Positions 51,172 through 60,439 are shown, counted from the stretch's first letter. The stretch is 64,000 nucleotides of DNA from Haloarcula nitratireducens (GCF_019599505.1 NZ_RKLT01000001.1:1054001-1118000); one strand, 5' to 3'. Notes: generated from the letters alone by a model not told the origin. A program made the numbers and translations.

Positions 51172-51260
51172 CTTGACAGAAGGAGAGTGATGGACTTAAA
51201 AGTACCGGCACGCCGCGACTGGTGTTAGTTATCGAATCGGATAAACCCGGAATATAAGCG

Positions 51261-51407
51261 CTATATATGCTCCTCTTCGAGTACCCACCCCAGCGCCCGC
51301 TTGTAGTGGGTGAACATCATCCGGACGCGCTCGTGGCTCATCTCCTCGCTCTCTAACTGTTCGGTCAGGAACTCGTACTGCTCGCGGACCTCGGATTCCG
51401 AACGCAT
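51261..51407 (-). CDS. 48-residue conserved-looking microprotein
   Basis: 48 residues: MRSESEVREQYEFLTEQLES then EEMSHERVRMM and HYKRALGWVLEEEHI. The helical amphipathic composition, start codon and Tyr/Trp content look like a real coding region; an HTH-like or coiled-coil role is possible. It has no recognisable family. The TAG stop overlaps AT-rich sequence. The gene is short and lies between the hairpin element and a repeat-rich region. Confidence 0.6.
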   Translation of the reverse strand: MRSESEVREQYEFLTEQLESEEMSHERVRMMFTHYKRALGWVLEEEHI

Positions 51408-51431
51408 ATGCGGGTGTTGTCACTCGCGGTT

Positions 51432-51576
51432 CGAGGTTCTTCCGCCTGTCAGAGCCTCGCCACCGCATCGCGTCCGCGGTTCCCACTCGCTTCACTCGCT
51501 CCGAACCGCGCTACGCCTCACGGGTCGTCCCTCCCCGTTCCGCCGAGGGCCGCTCACTTCGTTCCCGTCCCTCGCC
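51432..51576. repeat. GC-rich hairpin repeats between microprotein and zinc-ribbon gene
   Basis: cgagg...cctcg at 51432-51459 and cgagggc...ccctcg at 51544-51576. The second resembles the element at 37614-37646, sharing about 26 of 33 bases. No gene fits in 51408-51621. Confidence 0.6.
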
Positions 51577-51621
51577 ACCCCTCGCGGAACAATCTTGAGG
51601 CCGGCGAATAGAGGGAGAGAT

Positions 51622-52335
51622 ATGAAGATTCGAGGGGACCGCGAGTGCCAGTCCTGTGGGACCCGGTGGTCGTACTACGACACCGGGAGCGTCGAGTGCC
51701 CGGAGTGCGGCAGCGTCCACAGCGTCGGCGTCGACGAGCAGACGGAACACACCGACACGCCGGTCTCGCTGGATCTGACGCAGATACGGAACCGCGTGGA
51801 CGACGACCCAAGCGACGAGGTCGCCCGCGCCGCCGCGGAGACGTGCCGGGAGTACACGCGCAAACGGGGGTTCATCGATGCGGGCGAACTCGAACCCCTA
51901 GACGAGACGTACGTCGCCGCCAGTATCCTCCAGCACGTCGCCACCGCTCTCGCGCGTGAGATGCGCCCGGACGACGCGACGGAGCTGTACTTCCTCGACC
52001 TGCTCGGCGGGGCCGATGCCGGGGAGCGTCCGGGAGCCGACGAAGTCCCGGACGGGCTCCGCACGGCGTTCGGGCTCGCCGTGGCCGAGGCCGTCGACGC
52101 CTATCAGCGGGACGTGCGCAGATACCTCGACGACCACCCGGACGAGACCGCTCGACAGCTCTCGGGTCGCATCCGCGACCACCGCAAGCGAGTGGAGGCC
52201 TTAGACGGCGACGTCGACCCGGAGAACGCGAACCGCCTGCTCCGCGCCGCCCGCGACCTCGGCCGGTTCGTCAGCGGCGACGAGAGCGCCTACGTCACCG
52301 CCGACAACTGGCTCGACGGGTTGGACGCGGCGTAG
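51622..52335 (+). CDS. Zinc-ribbon protein with helical domain
   Basis: 237 residues. MKIRGDRECQSCGTRWSYYDTG then VECPECGSVH gives CQSC (9-12) and CPEC (25-28), a TFIIB-type zinc ribbon. A helix-rich acidic domain of about 180 residues follows with YVAASILQHVATALAREM and RIRDHRKRVEALDGDVDPENANRLL. It resembles haloarchaeal conserved zinc-ribbon proteins of unknown function. ATG at 51622. No operon partner is evident. Confidence 0.8.
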   Translation: MKIRGDRECQSCGTRWSYYDTGSVECPECGSVHSVGVDEQTEHTDTPVSLDLTQIRNRVDDDPSDEVARAAAETCREYTRKRGFIDAGELEPLDETYVAASILQHVATALAREMRPDDATELYFLDLLGGADAGERPGADEVPDGLRTAFGLAVAEAVDAYQRDVRRYLDDHPDETARQLSGRIRDHRKRVEALDGDVDPENANRLLRAARDLGRFVSGDESAYVTADNWLDGLDAA

Positions 52336-52577
52336 TCCGGACCGCGGCGGCGGTGGGTGTGCCAAAGTTCGACAATACTGGCCTGCGTTAGCAAGCATAA
52401 CCGTCTGCTTACGGCGACGCGAACGTGGCTACGTCTGCGAGCGCCCCTGCGTCGAAGCACAGGCGGCCGACCGAGCAGTCACGTACATGTCAACACAGCC
52501 CTCGGCGAGTGACGACGCTCGCCAACGACCGGCGAACCGAGCGGCAACCGAGCGGCGGCGAACCGGGGGGAACGTCC

Positions 52578-54056
52578 GTGGTAGACGTCACTGATCCGCT
52601 GATTCTGACGATGATCGTCTACTTCCTCGTCACGCTCGCCGTCGGCATCTGGTTCGGGCGCGGCGCCGGCGAGGGGTACGTGGAGTTCACGCTCGCGGGG
52701 CGGGACCTGAGCCTCCCCGTCTACATGATGACGTACTTCGCGACGTTCACCGGCGGCGGCCTCACGATGGGCATCGCACAGCGGGCGTTCGTCGACGGCA
52801 TCAGCGCCCAGTGGTACGCCATGGCCGAGGGCCTCGCGTGGATGACCATCACGGTGTTCATCGGCTTCCTCTACTCCTTCGAGGTCGTCAGCGTCCCCGG
52901 TCTGTTGGGCCGGGTCTACGGGGAGTACACCCAGTACTTCGCCGGCCTGTTCACCGTCGTCGGGCAGGTGGCGCTCACCGCCGGCCAGACCATCGGGATG
53001 GCGTCGATAATCTCCGTCGTCACGGACGTCTCGCTGTCGGTCGCCTTCTGGGTGAGCGTCGCGATATTCGTCGGCCTCACCGCCTACGGCGGGATGAGCA
53101 CCGTCGCCTACACGGACACGTTACACGGCGTGGTCATCATCGTCGGGATGCTCGTCGCGACGCCCATCGCGGTCACGAACGCCGGCGGCGTCGGCGCTAT
53201 CGCCGGGAGCGTCCCCGCCGGGCACATGAACTGGTTCGGCGTCGGCCTCGTGCAGATCGGCTCGTGGTACCTGATGTACATCACCGTTGCGGGCGCACAG
53301 CAGCAGATGCTCCAGCGGACGTGGTCGGCCCGCAGCAAGCGGGTCGCCATGTTCGGGACGTTCCTCGCCGGCGCGGTCATCACCGGGTACGGCGTGCTCA
53401 CCGCGGCCGCCGGCATGATAGCCAACGCGCAGGGCGCGCAGATCGAGTCCTCGATGGCCTTCGCGTGGACCATCACGAACACGCTCCCGCCGGTGCTCGC
53501 GGGCCTCCTGCTGGCGGCGGCCGTCTCGGCGGTCATCACCGGCGCGGACTCGTTCCTGCTCGCCGGCGCGACGAGTTTCGTCAACGACCTCTACATCCCG
53601 CTCCGCGGCGGGAAAGAGGATATCGACGACGGGCACCTCGTCGCGGTGACCCGGGTGACAGTCCTCGTCTTCGGCGTCGGTGCCGCGCTGATAGCCCAGA
53701 GCGGCATCCAGATAATCGCCATCAACACGCTCGGGATGGGCATCATGTCCGTCCTCTTCGCCGGCCTCGTGATGATGCTCTGGGACGGAACCGTTCGGGA
53801 GGCCGGTCTGCCCGGGTTCGTCGTCGGCGGCGTCGTCTTCGCCGTCTGGGAGTTCGTGCTCGGGTCGCCCACGTTCTTCGGCGAGGGACAGGTCGAACCG
53901 GCGGTCCCGGCGACGCTCGCGGCCATCGTCACTATCTGGCTCGTGAGCAAACTGTACGACGGCGGCGAGCGCTTCGACGTCGGCCGGGTCCGGGAACTCG
54001 CCAGTCGAGATATGGGACGCATGGAAGCAGAGGAGACGGTCGCGGGAGACGACTGA
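52578..54056 (+). CDS. Sodium:solute symporter (SSS family)
   Basis: 492 residues, about 13 helices. Family marks are IVYFLVTLAVGIWFGRGAGEGYVEFTLAGRDLS at the start, YFATFTGGGLTMGIA (about 55), VVGQVALTAGQTIGMASI, AVSAVITGADSFLLAGATSFVNDLY (about 315-340) and the late WDGTVREAGLPG. The solute is unknown. The GTG start at 52578 follows from the first helix. A 35-codon ATG reading frame at 52487-52594 overlaps this start in another frame. The remaining gap 52336-52577 contains no other gene. Confidence 0.92.
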   Translation: MVDVTDPLILTMIVYFLVTLAVGIWFGRGAGEGYVEFTLAGRDLSLPVYMMTYFATFTGGGLTMGIAQRAFVDGISAQWYAMAEGLAWMTITVFIGFLYSFEVVSVPGLLGRVYGEYTQYFAGLFTVVGQVALTAGQTIGMASIISVVTDVSLSVAFWVSVAIFVGLTAYGGMSTVAYTDTLHGVVIIVGMLVATPIAVTNAGGVGAIAGSVPAGHMNWFGVGLVQIGSWYLMYITVAGAQQQMLQRTWSARSKRVAMFGTFLAGAVITGYGVLTAAAGMIANAQGAQIESSMAFAWTITNTLPPVLAGLLLAAAVSAVITGADSFLLAGATSFVNDLYIPLRGGKEDIDDGHLVAVTRVTVLVFGVGAALIAQSGIQIIAINTLGMGIMSVLFAGLVMMLWDGTVREAGLPGFVVGGVVFAVWEFVLGSPTFFGEGQVEPAVPATLAAIVTIWLVSKLYDGGERFDVGRVRELASRDMGRMEAEETVAGDD

Positions 54057-54086
54057 GACGCGGCGGCTCGGCCGTCGCCCGAGCCG

Positions 54087-54566
54087 TCACCGCACGCGCC
54101 GGATGAGGTCGTAGTCCAGACAGCCCGCCGGAAGTTCCTGTTTCCACTCGACGCGTTCGATGCCTTCGTCGGCGAGACCGGGATCGGACGACAGTTCGGT
54201 GTCCACGGGCGTCGCGCGGTAGGTGCCGAAGTGGAACCGCGTCTCGCGGTCGCCCTCGGCCAGCGTCACCTCGGTCACGGCGAGCAGTTCCCCCACGGAT
54301 ATCTCGACGCCGGTCTCCTCGCGGACCTCGCGGACCAGCGCCGTCTCGCGGGTCTCGCTCCCCTCGACGCCGCCGCCGGGGAGCATCCACCGGCCGTCGT
54401 CGTAGACGAACAGGACGCGACCCTCTCCGTCTTCGGTCAGTGCGCCGACGGCCCACTCCAGGCCGTCTTCGATGCGGGCGCGGTACGTCTCGAACGTGCT
54501 TTCGTCGACCGTTCTGGTGACTCGCCGGGTGAACGCGTCGTCCTCGAAGGCCGAGAGCGAGGGCAT
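54087..54566 (-). CDS. NUDIX hydrolase
   Basis: 159 residues. The NUDIX box GGGVEGSETRETALVREVREETGVEI (split here for length; G-x5-E-x7-REUxEExGU) occupies about 67-90, with LFVYDDGRWMLPGGGVE before it. It probably hydrolyses a nucleoside diphosphate derivative. The start codon directly follows the folD stop, so folD and this gene are a tight operon, folD first. The neighbour SSS symporter is convergent with it. Confidence 0.92.
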   Translation of the reverse strand: MPSLSAFEDDAFTRRVTRTVDESTFETYRARIEDGLEWAVGALTEDGEGRVLFVYDDGRWMLPGGGVEGSETRETALVREVREETGVEISVGELLAVTEVTLAEGDRETRFHFGTYRATPVDTELSSDPGLADEGIERVEWKQELPAGCLDYDLIRRVR

Positions 54567-55460
54567 CTACGGGAGGTCGACCGCGACGTCGTGCTGGAGG
54601 CCCGCCGCCTTGACGGTGTTGTACAGCAACATCGCGCGGGTCATCGGGCCGACGCCGCCGGGGACCGGCGTGATCGCGCCCGCTCGCTCCTTCGCGCTCT
54701 CGTACTCGACGTCACCGACGAGTTCGTAGCCCTTCTCGTTGTCCGCGTCCACGCGGTTGATGCCCACGTCGATGACCGTCGCGCCCTCCTGGACCATGTC
54801 GCCGTCTATCATCTCCGGGACGCCGGCGGCGGCGACGAGGATATCCGCCGCGCGGGTCTTCGCCGCGAGATCCTCGGTGCGGGAGTGACACACCGTCGTC
54901 GTCGCGTTGCCGCCCGGCGCCTTCTGGATGAACAGGTTCGCCATCGGCTTGCCGACGATGTCCGAGCGGCCGACGACGACGGCTTCCTTGCCCTCGGTGT
55001 CGACGCCCGCCGATTCGATGAGCTTCTGGATGCCGTGGGGCGTACAGGGCTTGTAGCGGGCGTCGCCGGCGACGAGACGGCCGACGTTCTCCGGGTGGAA
55101 GCCGTCGACGTCCTTCTCGGGGTCGATGGCGCGCAGCACCTCGCGGTCGGAGACGTGGTCGGGGACCGGCATCTGGACGAGGATGCCGTCGACGTTCTCG
55201 TCGGCGTTCAGATCGTCGATGGTGTCGTACAGCTCGCCCGCGTCGGCGTCGGGGTCGATGTCGATGTCGATGGCCTCGATGCCGACCTCGGCGCAGTCGT
55301 CCTGCTTCATCGAGACGTACGTCTCGCTGGCCGGGTCGTCGCTCATGAGGACCGTCGCCAGCGACGGCTGAACCCCCTCGGCGTCCAACTGGTCGATAGC
55401 CGTCGAGAGGTCGTCGCGAATCGACTGGGCGACGGCGTCACCGTCGATTATCTCTGTCAT
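54567..55460 (-). CDS. folD: FolD, methylenetetrahydrofolate dehydrogenase/cyclohydrolase
   Basis: 297 residues. Signatures EVGIEAIDIDIDPDADAG, VDGILVQMPVPDHV (PVPDHV near 95; Q-P motif VQMPVP) and PCTPHGIQKLIES, KEAVVVGRSDIVGKPMANLF (NADP site) and TPVPGGVGPMTRAMLLYNTV are all seen. It interconverts methylene-, methenyl- and formyl-H4folate. Haloarchaea use folates. The glyA gene lies 2.6 kb away on the same strand, a link in one-carbon metabolism. Upstream of the NUDIX gene. Confidence 0.96.
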   Translation of the reverse strand: MTEIIDGDAVAQSIRDDLSTAIDQLDAEGVQPSLATVLMSDDPASETYVSMKQDDCAEVGIEAIDIDIDPDADAGELYDTIDDLNADENVDGILVQMPVPDHVSDREVLRAIDPEKDVDGFHPENVGRLVAGDARYKPCTPHGIQKLIESAGVDTEGKEAVVVGRSDIVGKPMANLFIQKAPGGNATTTVCHSRTEDLAAKTRAADILVAAAGVPEMIDGDMVQEGATVIDVGINRVDADNEKGYELVGDVEYESAKERAGAITPVPGGVGPMTRAMLLYNTVKAAGLQHDVAVDLP

Positions 55461-55562
55461 CAGGTGGAGAGGGACGCCCGGGGGCCAAAAGCGTCACTAT
55501 GAGACGCCCCGGCGCGTCCCGCCCAGCCGCGGAGCGCGTGGAAAGTTCGGGCCCGACGGCCG

Positions 55563-56516
55563 TTACCGCTCGATGACGGTGCCGCCCGCGCCGACGGCGA
55601 CGTCGACGCCACCCCGGACGACGCCCTTCAGGTTCTGGCCGGTCGGCGTCGACTGCCGGTTCCAGCCGTCGCTATCACGGCCGTACACCACTCCACCGCC
55701 GCCGACGGCGAGTCCGTCGTCGCCGGCCACCTCGATGTCGCGGAGCGACGCGTCGCCGGTGTCCGCCGGCGTCCACTGCGCGCCGTCCCAGTGGTGAATC
55801 ATCCCGCCGCCGCCGGCTATCCAGACGTCGTCCGCGCCGTCGCTGTCGACGGCGTAGAAGTTCGCGTTCGCGTCGGCGAGCCCTATCTTGTCGTAGGTAC
55901 CGCCGTCGTCGGTCGCGAACACCGACTTGTTCCCGTCGACGATGTGGCCCGAGCGCGCGTCGTAGAAGTCCACCGCGTTGACGGCCGAGCCGCTGCCTGG
56001 CGTCGTGTAATCCCACGTGCCCGTGGCACCGTCGTCGAAGCTGTAGTACACTTTGCCCGAGTCGCCGGCGACGTAGGCGTTCGCCGACCCCGCGACGCCG
56101 GTCACGGCGACGTCGTTGAAGTTGTTCGTCACGTCGTCGGGCGCCGAGTGGTCGTCGACCGACTGCGAGACGACATCCATCTCGCCGATGGCCCCGCTGG
56201 CCCCGACGAACCAGAGCCGCTCTCCGTCGTCGGTCACGTCGGCGCCGTAGAGGCTGTTACCGTTGCCGGTGGGGCCGCCGTCGAGGACTCTCTCCCAGCC
56301 GGTGTCGGTCCGGTGGAGGACGATACCCCCGGCACCCACGGCGTAGACGCCGTTCGCCGTCCGTTCGACGTCGTACAGGGTGTTCCCCGTCGGCGTCTCG
56401 GCCGTCGTCCACGTCTCGGCCGTCTGCGCCGAGGCCGTCGACCCCAACGCCGCCAGAGTGATCGTGCCGCCGATACCTTTCGCGAAGGACCGTCGCGTCG
56501 TCGTGAAGTCACTCAT
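55563..56516 (-). CDS. Tat-exported beta-propeller protein
   Basis: 317 residues. MSDFTTTRRSFAKGIGG is a twin-arginine signal with a cleavage site near STASAQ. The mature part is a run of about six WD/YCF48-like blades (NTLYDVERTANGVYAVGAGG, NNFNDVAVTGVAGSANAYVAG, NFYAVDSDGADDVWIAGGGG, DIEVAGDDGLAVGGGG) ending VDVAVGAGGTVIER. The repeat spacing is about 45 residues. This suggests a secreted photosystem-stability-factor-like propeller. Start ATG 56516. Bases 56517-56822 contain no gene that I can support. Confidence 0.85.
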   Translation of the reverse strand: MSDFTTTRRSFAKGIGGTITLAALGSTASAQTAETWTTAETPTGNTLYDVERTANGVYAVGAGGIVLHRTDTGWERVLDGGPTGNGNSLYGADVTDDGERLWFVGASGAIGEMDVVSQSVDDHSAPDDVTNNFNDVAVTGVAGSANAYVAGDSGKVYYSFDDGATGTWDYTTPGSGSAVNAVDFYDARSGHIVDGNKSVFATDDGGTYDKIGLADANANFYAVDSDGADDVWIAGGGGMIHHWDGAQWTPADTGDASLRDIEVAGDDGLAVGGGGVVYGRDSDGWNRQSTPTGQNLKGVVRGGVDVAVGAGGTVIER

Positions 56517-56822
56517 CTTGAGTAACCGTGTGAGTGGTACGTAGTTGGCCAGTAAGTAGTGACGCACAACGTGTTAGGGGGCGTCGCGGTACCGCGGATT
56601 CGAAGGAGGAAGCTGTCTACGTCGAACCGTGTCGGCTCGGAACTCAGCCGAACCGCTCTAGTCGCTCCGCCGCGGACGGCCACACCGTCCACGCGGTCGG
56701 AAGTCGCTATCGTCCCCGAGCGAGCGAGACCGGTGCGCCGCTGGAAGCGACGGTACGACGTGTCGGCGACGCCGGACTCGAACGTCGAGCGGCACGGAGA
56801 AAAACCGGCGGCGGTCGTGTAC

Positions 56823-58070
56823 TCAGTCGTACAGCGCGTACTCGTCGGTCAGTTCGTCGACGCGGGCGCTTACCTCGGCGACCACGTCCTCGTCGTCGGG
56901 AGCCTCGACGACGTCGTAGATGAGGTCGGCCACCTCGCGGCAGGCGTTCTCGTCGAAGCCGCGAGTCGTCAGCGCCGGCGTCCCCGCCCGGATGCCCGAG
57001 GGGTTGAACGCCGAGCGCGTCTCGCCGGGGACGGTGTTGGCGTTGAGGACGATGCCCGCTTCTTCGAGGGCTTCCTCGACGTCCTTGCCGGTCGTGTCGG
57101 GATGGGACGGTCGCAGGTCCACGAGAACGAGGTGGTTGTCCGTGCCGTCCGAGACGAGGTCCAGGCCGTGCTCCTGCAGGCGGTCGCCGAGCGCCTTCGC
57201 GTTGGCGACGGTCTGTTCGGCGTACGCCTCGAACTCGGGTTCGAGCGCCTCGCCGAAGCCGACGGCCTTGCCGGCGACGTTGTGCATCAGCGGGCCGCCC
57301 TGCGAGCCGGGGAAGACCGCCGAGTCGACGTCGTCGGCGTGCTCCTCGTCGCACATGATGATGCCGCCGCGGCCGGCGCGGATGGTCTTGTGCGTCGAAC
57401 CGGTGACGAAGTCGGCGACGCCGACGGGCGACTCGTGGACGCCCGCGGCGACGAGGCCGGTGATGTGAGCGATGTCCGCGAGGTGGTAGGCGTCCACGGC
57501 GTCGGCCGCCTCTTGAATCTGCTCGAAGTCGACCTCTCGGGGGTACGCCGAGTACCCAGAGACGATGATATCCGGCTCGAACTCCTCGGCGTGGTCGGCG
57601 AGGCCCTCGTAGTCGATGTAGCCCGTCTCCTCGTCGACCTCGTACTGTTCGACCTCGTAGACCTGCCCGGCGAAGTTCGCGGGGTGGCCGTGCGAGAGGT
57701 GGCCGCCGTGGGTCAGGTCCAGGGAGAGGATCTTGTCGCCCGGGTCCAGAACCGCGAGATAGACGCCCATGTTGGCCTGCGAACCGGAGTGCGGCTGGAC
57801 GTTGATATGCTCCGCGTCCCACAGTTCCTCGGCGCGTTCGATCGCCAGTTCCTCGATCTCGTCGGCGTACTCACAGCCGCCGTAGTAGCGCTCGCCGGGG
57901 TAGCCCTCGGCGTACTTGTTGGTCAGTTCCGAGCTCTGGGCCTCCATGACGGCCTCGGAGACGTGGTTCTCGCTGGCGATCATCGCGAGCGTGTCGTTCT
58001 GGCGCGCGCGCTCGCCTTCGAGCGCGTCGGCGACCGCGGGATCCGTCTCGCGGACGGTGTCGTAGGTCAT
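56823..58070 (-). CDS. glyA: Serine hydroxymethyltransferase GlyA
   Basis: 415 residues. PLP lysine in VTGSTHKTIRAGRGGIIM (about 220-237), SYSAYPREVDFEQIQEAADA, AHITGLVAAGVH and HSGSQANMGVY (about 84-94) are conserved. It makes methylene-H4folate and glycine from serine. The ATG at 58070 (MTYDTVRETDPAVADAL) has a TATA-like gattattgg (minus strand, near 58100) 25-30 nt upstream, so a leaderless mRNA is likely. Functionally linked with FolD at 54567. Confidence 0.97.
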   Translation of the reverse strand: MTYDTVRETDPAVADALEGERARQNDTLAMIASENHVSEAVMEAQSSELTNKYAEGYPGERYYGGCEYADEIEELAIERAEELWDAEHINVQPHSGSQANMGVYLAVLDPGDKILSLDLTHGGHLSHGHPANFAGQVYEVEQYEVDEETGYIDYEGLADHAEEFEPDIIVSGYSAYPREVDFEQIQEAADAVDAYHLADIAHITGLVAAGVHESPVGVADFVTGSTHKTIRAGRGGIIMCDEEHADDVDSAVFPGSQGGPLMHNVAGKAVGFGEALEPEFEAYAEQTVANAKALGDRLQEHGLDLVSDGTDNHLVLVDLRPSHPDTTGKDVEEALEEAGIVLNANTVPGETRSAFNPSGIRAGTPALTTRGFDENACREVADLIYDVVEAPDDEDVVAEVSARVDELTDEYALYD

Positions 58071-58248
58071 ATCGCACCCTCGAACGCCGTCCGCCAATAA
58101 TCTACCCTTTGGCCGAGAGCGTGCGACCGAGTGACAGGATGGACAGGACGGGCAGAACGACAGTCGCGTAGGTCGTTCATAGAACGAAGAAATATATCAA
58201 CGTAGTTATAATCACGTATATGACGTATTAGCGCAAACTCGTTGTCAC

Positions 58249-60318
58249 ATGGTGTTCAGGGGGACGCCGGACGCGAGGAGCGGTGGGGACTCCCTCGCGA
58301 CCGACGACGACGGTGGGCCTCTCTGTCCGGAAGCGATACTGGAACAGTTAGATTCGGTGCAAAGACCAGCCGCGTGGCCGATTCCGCGACAGACCGACGA
58401 GAGCTTCACCGCCGAGACCGGGCGACTCGTTCTCCCGGGGACGGACGTCACGGTGAGCGGACTGGAGTGTAACGCACAGTACCAACTCTCGCGTGCCGCG
58501 GAGTTACCCGAGGGAACCTTCCTCGTCACCGGGACGGTCGAACGGGCGACGTGCGAGCGAGACGACCCGTTCGCGACCGACGAAGTTCGGGTTCACGTCC
58601 GGTTCGACGGGCCGGCCTCGCTGCGTCCGACGTGCGAGGGGACGGTTCTCTCGCTGTGGGAGTCCGGTCCGATAACCCTGGGGTTCAGCGAGACGACGAC
58701 CGGTCTCGAACGGGTGCAGGTCCCCGAGACGGTCGCCGGACTCGCCGACGGTCTCTCCTGTCTGAGCGTGGCCCATCACACGATGGCCCCTTCGCGGTCC
58801 CATCCGGCACAGCGCGACCATCCGCCGCTCCTGACGACCGGTGAGACCGCGTCGATTCCCGACGCCGTCGCACGACAGCGCCGGGAGACCGGTATCGAAC
58901 TGCGCCTCCCCGAGACGGTCGAGTCCGTCTTCGTCGCCGCGCCGCTCGCGTTCTACCTCGGCGCGTCGGTCACCGTCGGCGATCGCGACCGCCCCCTCTT
59001 GACCGCTGCCGGAACGGACGTCCACCGCGAGTTTTCACCGCTCCCGGGCTTCCAGACGGAGGCCGCCGCGATGCTCAGGCGGGTGTTCTACCTCGACTGT
59101 CTGATCCGGCGAGTGAACCCCGGACGGAACGCCGACCTCCTCGACGCGTGCTCGCTGGACCCCGACGCGGTGCGAGCACTCTCGCCGGCGGGCCGACTGG
59201 AGCGATACCTCTCGGTCCCGTCGGCCGCGATACGAGACGGACTTCCCGAGTGGCATCTCTCGACGCACGCACGCCCCTCGCTCGATCGGGCGCGGTGCCT
59301 CCCGTTCCTGCTCGACAAACTGAGCCTCGTCTATCTGCCCGAGGCCGCTGAACTCGACCGACGAGACCTCCTCGACCAGACGCTCGCCGACGCGTACCCG
59401 ACGCGCGGGACCCCCGCGACGGCGACGAGGGTCGAACCGAGCGCCGGTTCGGCCCGCGTCCGCGCGTGGCTGGCACCGGGGACGCCGGTCGACGCCTTCA
59501 AGCCGACGACGGCGGCCTACGAGAACCGCTATCGCTACCGCGAGCGAGACGGCGACCGCCTCCGGGTGTCGGTCGTGCTGAACGACTCGACGATGTCGGA
59601 CGAGCGCGGCGCGGTGACCGACATCTACCGGGCGGCGGACCTGCCGATGGACGTGACCGTCACCGAGCGACTGACGAGGGCCGAACTCGCGGACGTCTTC
59701 GAGTCCCGGAACGACTTCGTCCACTTCATCGGTCACTGCGAGGACGGCGGCCTCCGCTGTCCGGACGGGACGCTCTCGGCAGAGACCCTCTCGAACGTCC
59801 GGACGCGGACCTTCTTCCTGAACGCCTGTGGTTCCTACGACGAGGGGTTAGCCCTCGTCGAGAGCGGTGCGGTCGCCGGGGCCGTCACGTTCACCGACGT
59901 CCTCGACCGTCACGCGGCGAGGGTCGGGACGGCCTTCGCACGCCTGCTGAGCAACGGATTCAGCATCCACCGTGCGCTCGCGCTCGCCCGCCGACGCATC
60001 GTGATGGGGAAGGACTACGCCGTCGTCGGCGACGGCACGTACGCGCTCATGCCCGGTCCCGCCGATCCCGTGGTGGTCTGGCTGACAGAGACCGACGCGG
60101 GCTACGACGTCGTCTGCGAAGTCGTGACGCCGCGGGCCGGGGAGCGCTATCGCCTCCCGTTCGGGAGCGTGAACGCGCTCAACGGCAGACGGACCGCCCT
60201 CTCGGTGGACGCCGAGACGCTCGTCGAGACGCTCGAATCCGCCTCGGTCCCCGTCATCTTCGACGGCGACTTCCACTGGTCGCCCAACCTGGCGGCCCGG
60301 CTCGCCGAGCCAGCCTGA
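58249..60318 (+). CDS. CHAT-domain (caspase-like) protein
   Basis: 689 residues. The C-terminal about 220 form a CHAT-like protease fold: the His in FVHFIGHCEDGGL (about 490) and the Cys in TFFLNACGSYDEGLAL (about 526), followed by VAGAVTFTDV and FARLLSNGFSIHRALALARRRIVMGKDY. The N-terminal about 400 residues are a haloarchaeal part with no recognisable domain. No membrane span or signal. CHAT proteases act in defence systems and in cell death in bacteria. The upstream region is AT-rich (58185-58235). TbsP and YcaO follow downstream. Confidence 0.85.
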   Translation: MVFRGTPDARSGGDSLATDDDGGPLCPEAILEQLDSVQRPAAWPIPRQTDESFTAETGRLVLPGTDVTVSGLECNAQYQLSRAAELPEGTFLVTGTVERATCERDDPFATDEVRVHVRFDGPASLRPTCEGTVLSLWESGPITLGFSETTTGLERVQVPETVAGLADGLSCLSVAHHTMAPSRSHPAQRDHPPLLTTGETASIPDAVARQRRETGIELRLPETVESVFVAAPLAFYLGASVTVGDRDRPLLTAAGTDVHREFSPLPGFQTEAAAMLRRVFYLDCLIRRVNPGRNADLLDACSLDPDAVRALSPAGRLERYLSVPSAAIRDGLPEWHLSTHARPSLDRARCLPFLLDKLSLVYLPEAAELDRRDLLDQTLADAYPTRGTPATATRVEPSAGSARVRAWLAPGTPVDAFKPTTAAYENRYRYRERDGDRLRVSVVLNDSTMSDERGAVTDIYRAADLPMDVTVTERLTRAELADVFESRNDFVHFIGHCEDGGLRCPDGTLSAETLSNVRTRTFFLNACGSYDEGLALVESGAVAGAVTFTDVLDRHAARVGTAFARLLSNGFSIHRALALARRRIVMGKDYAVVGDGTYALMPGPADPVVVWLTETDAGYDVVCEVVTPRAGERYRLPFGSVNALNGRRTALSVDAETLVETLESASVPVIFDGDFHWSPNLAARLAEPA

Positions 60319-60408
60319 GATCTCGTCCTCGCGCGGAGTCACGTTTCGAGAGGAAACCGTCTGCTCGGTGGTCGCGCGTCGGTTTCAAGTAGCTCGTATT
60401 CTGCATAC

Positions 60409-60415
60409 ATTTAAC
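60409..60415 (+). promoter_or_regulatory. TATA-like box upstream of the tbsP leader ORF
   Basis: atttaac lies 25-31 nt before the ATG at 60440, exactly the leaderless spacing; a second AT-rich patch, aaattaaat, at 60474-60482 lies 31-39 nt before tbsP itself. Confidence 0.5.
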
Positions 60416-60439
60416 TCTCCAGTAAGGTGCGTCTGTGTG

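Noticed and set aside
51055..51180. tRNA or terminator alone
   Set aside because: The two hairpins do not form a cloverleaf with a T-loop consensus and lie too far from a gene for a simple terminator; kept only as a structured element.
56517..56822. Any gene between GlyA and the propeller protein
   Set aside because: Open frames here are antisense or Arg-rich with no domain; treated as noncoding.
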